A stretch of 7,397 nucleotides of DNA, taken from positions 1-7,397 of the forward strand of contig WQUN01000030.1 of assembly GCA_009782085.1 (NCBI GenBank). Direction: 5' to 3'. The DNA comes from Bacillota bacterium. GTDB lineage: Bacteria > Bacillota > Clostridia > Lachnospirales > WQUN01. Below the pieces are notes generated by a model. It saw only the letters and a program-made list of their open reading frames with translations. It had not been told where the DNA came from and ran no database searches. Made by a program: the position numbers and the translations under genes. Positions 6,498 through 7,397 of this stretch are shown piece after piece (the stretch's first letter is position 1; the number at the start of each line of letters is the position of its first letter).

Positions 6498-7355
6498 TCA
6501 AAAAATGACGTCCTCGGTCTGCGCGGCGCGCCTCCGAAGCTCCGCGTACTCGTCCTCACTGAGCGGGACGGCCTTTCCGTTTTGGCTTTCAATGATTCCG
6601 ACGGCCAGCCGAAGCATCCGCTCGTCGCCCGGGGCGACGGCCGCCGCGACGTTCTGCGACAGCGTGTAGTTCAGCGCGAGCCTCGCGAGTTCCGGATCGT
6701 CGTATATCGGGCGGTACCAGCATTTCGGGTACTCGATCTTCTCGCCGGCGCGGTTTTTCCTGTGCGCCAGGGCCTTTATGGCCAATATCCCCATGCCGAG
6801 TTCCGCGGCCCGCGCGGCCGCCGCCACGCCGCCCCCTTTTTGCTCGCGGTAGGCGAAGTTGACCGGAAACAGCATAGTGTCGAATTCCCCGCGCCGCATG
6901 AGCTCCAGCGCGGCGGAGTCCATGTGGCATGTGAAGCCGATGTTTTTGGTCACGCCGCTCTTTTTCGCGTCGAGCAGGACTTCCATCGCCCCGCCGGGCG
7001 CGAAAACCGTCTCGATCTCGTCGGGGGAGTCGATCCCGTGAAGCTGATAGTTGTCCAGATAGTCCGTTTCCAGGGCCCGGAGGGACTCCTCCAGCTCGGA
7101 GCGCGCCTCTTTCGCCGTCCGGCGGTCCGTTTTGCAGGCCAGGAAAACCTCTTTCCTGTACGGCTTCAGCGCCGGCCCGAGCATATACTGCGCCTTCCCG
7201 TAAGACGGGGCGACGTCGAAGTAGTTTATCCCGCTTTCGACCGCCCACGAAACCATCCCGGCCGCCTCGCGGCCGTCCGTCCGGTCGGCGGCGATGCCGC
7301 CGAAGGCGACGACGCCGACCGACAGACCGGTCTTGCCCAGAATGCGTTGTTCCAT
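6498..7355 (-). CDS. Aldo/keto reductase
   Basis: This 285-aa NAD(P)H-dependent oxidoreductase of the aldo/keto reductase superfamily would reduce an aldehyde or ketone in the cytosol. The TIM-barrel signatures are MEQRILGKTGLSVGVVAFGG at the N-terminus, YFDVAPSYGKA (45-55), a lysine in FLACKT (71-76) and YQLHGID (103-109). The catalytic tetrad Asp47, Tyr52, Lys75 and His106 is complete. KNIGFTCH (137-144) and a C-terminal NVAAAVAPGD (235-244) match strands that bind cofactor in the family. The start at 7355 is preceded by GGGAGG with eight bases between; the frame also extends to 7379 without a ribosome binding site. A TATTAT -10-like box (complement of 7379-7384) lies upstream, its -35 partner beyond the window edge. 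No extra ferredoxin domain is present. The substrate is unknown. Confidence 0.9.
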   Translation of the reverse strand: MEQRILGKTGLSVGVVAFGGIAADRTDGREAAGMVSWAVESGINYFDVAPSYGKAQYMLGPALKPYRKEVFLACKTDRRTAKEARSELEESLRALETDYLDNYQLHGIDSPDEIETVFAPGGAMEVLLDAKKSGVTKNIGFTCHMDSAALELMRRGEFDTMLFPVNFAYREQKGGGVAAAARAAELGMGILAIKALAHRKNRAGEKIEYPKCWYRPIYDDPELARLALNYTLSQNVAAAVAPGDERMLRLAVGIIESQNGKAVPLSEDEYAELRRRAAQTEDVIF

Positions 7356-7397
7356 TGCGTTGGCCTCCCGTATTGACAATAATAGAGATTCGTATTA

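Noticed and set aside
5416..6501. A long minus-strand open frame opposite the second stalk protein
   Set aside because: It is an antisense shadow produced by GC-rich codons. The plus-strand frame has a signal peptide, recognisable domains and a ribosome binding site.

Overview
The window looks like chromosomal DNA of a GC-rich Bacillota, most likely a Clostridia-type anaerobe or a relative. This is inferred from strong GGAGG-type ribosome binding sites before nearly every gene, two secreted proteins with a copper-amine-oxidase-N-like 'stalk' domain, an RsiV/PdaC-like domain, a tRNA-Gly gene without encoded CCA, and sigma-A-like promoters. No phylogenetic marker allows a species call.

Layout. 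Positions 1-320 are a patchwork of repeats: a 94-bp palindrome with perfect 16-bp terminal inverted repeats, a minus-strand terminator, a 13-bp-stem hairpin repeat that recurs in the window, and a REP-like 'cattctgag' palindrome. Next, all on the minus strand, come two very short genes (57 and 36 codons), a tRNA-Gly(GCC) with a clear promoter, and a membrane-anchored S41-type serine protease. The protease gene begins inside a 9-bp tandem repeat encoding (Ile/Met)-Pro-(Arg/Lys) triplets, has a structured leader, and is flanked by inverted copies of the hairpin repeat.

On the plus strand, a secreted stalk-domain protein is followed 21 bp later by an ADP-ribosylglycohydrolase-family protein, probably as an operon. 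A separate promoter then drives a Phd/YefM-type antitoxin, whose partner RelE/ParE-type toxin survives only as a frameshifted, internally deleted remnant. After a long hairpin and an AT-rich leader with a tandem 13-bp repeat comes a second secreted protein combining a PdaC/RsiV-like region with a stalk domain. A convergent aldo/keto reductase gene (minus strand) closes the window.

No single pathway links the genes. The recurring theme is cell-surface or secreted proteins (S41 protease, two stalk proteins) among repeats and a decayed toxin-antitoxin locus. I did not find a convincing new defence or biosynthetic system. The best leads are the paired microgenes, the repeat-encoded N-terminus and inverted repeat flanks of the protease, and the decayed toxin.
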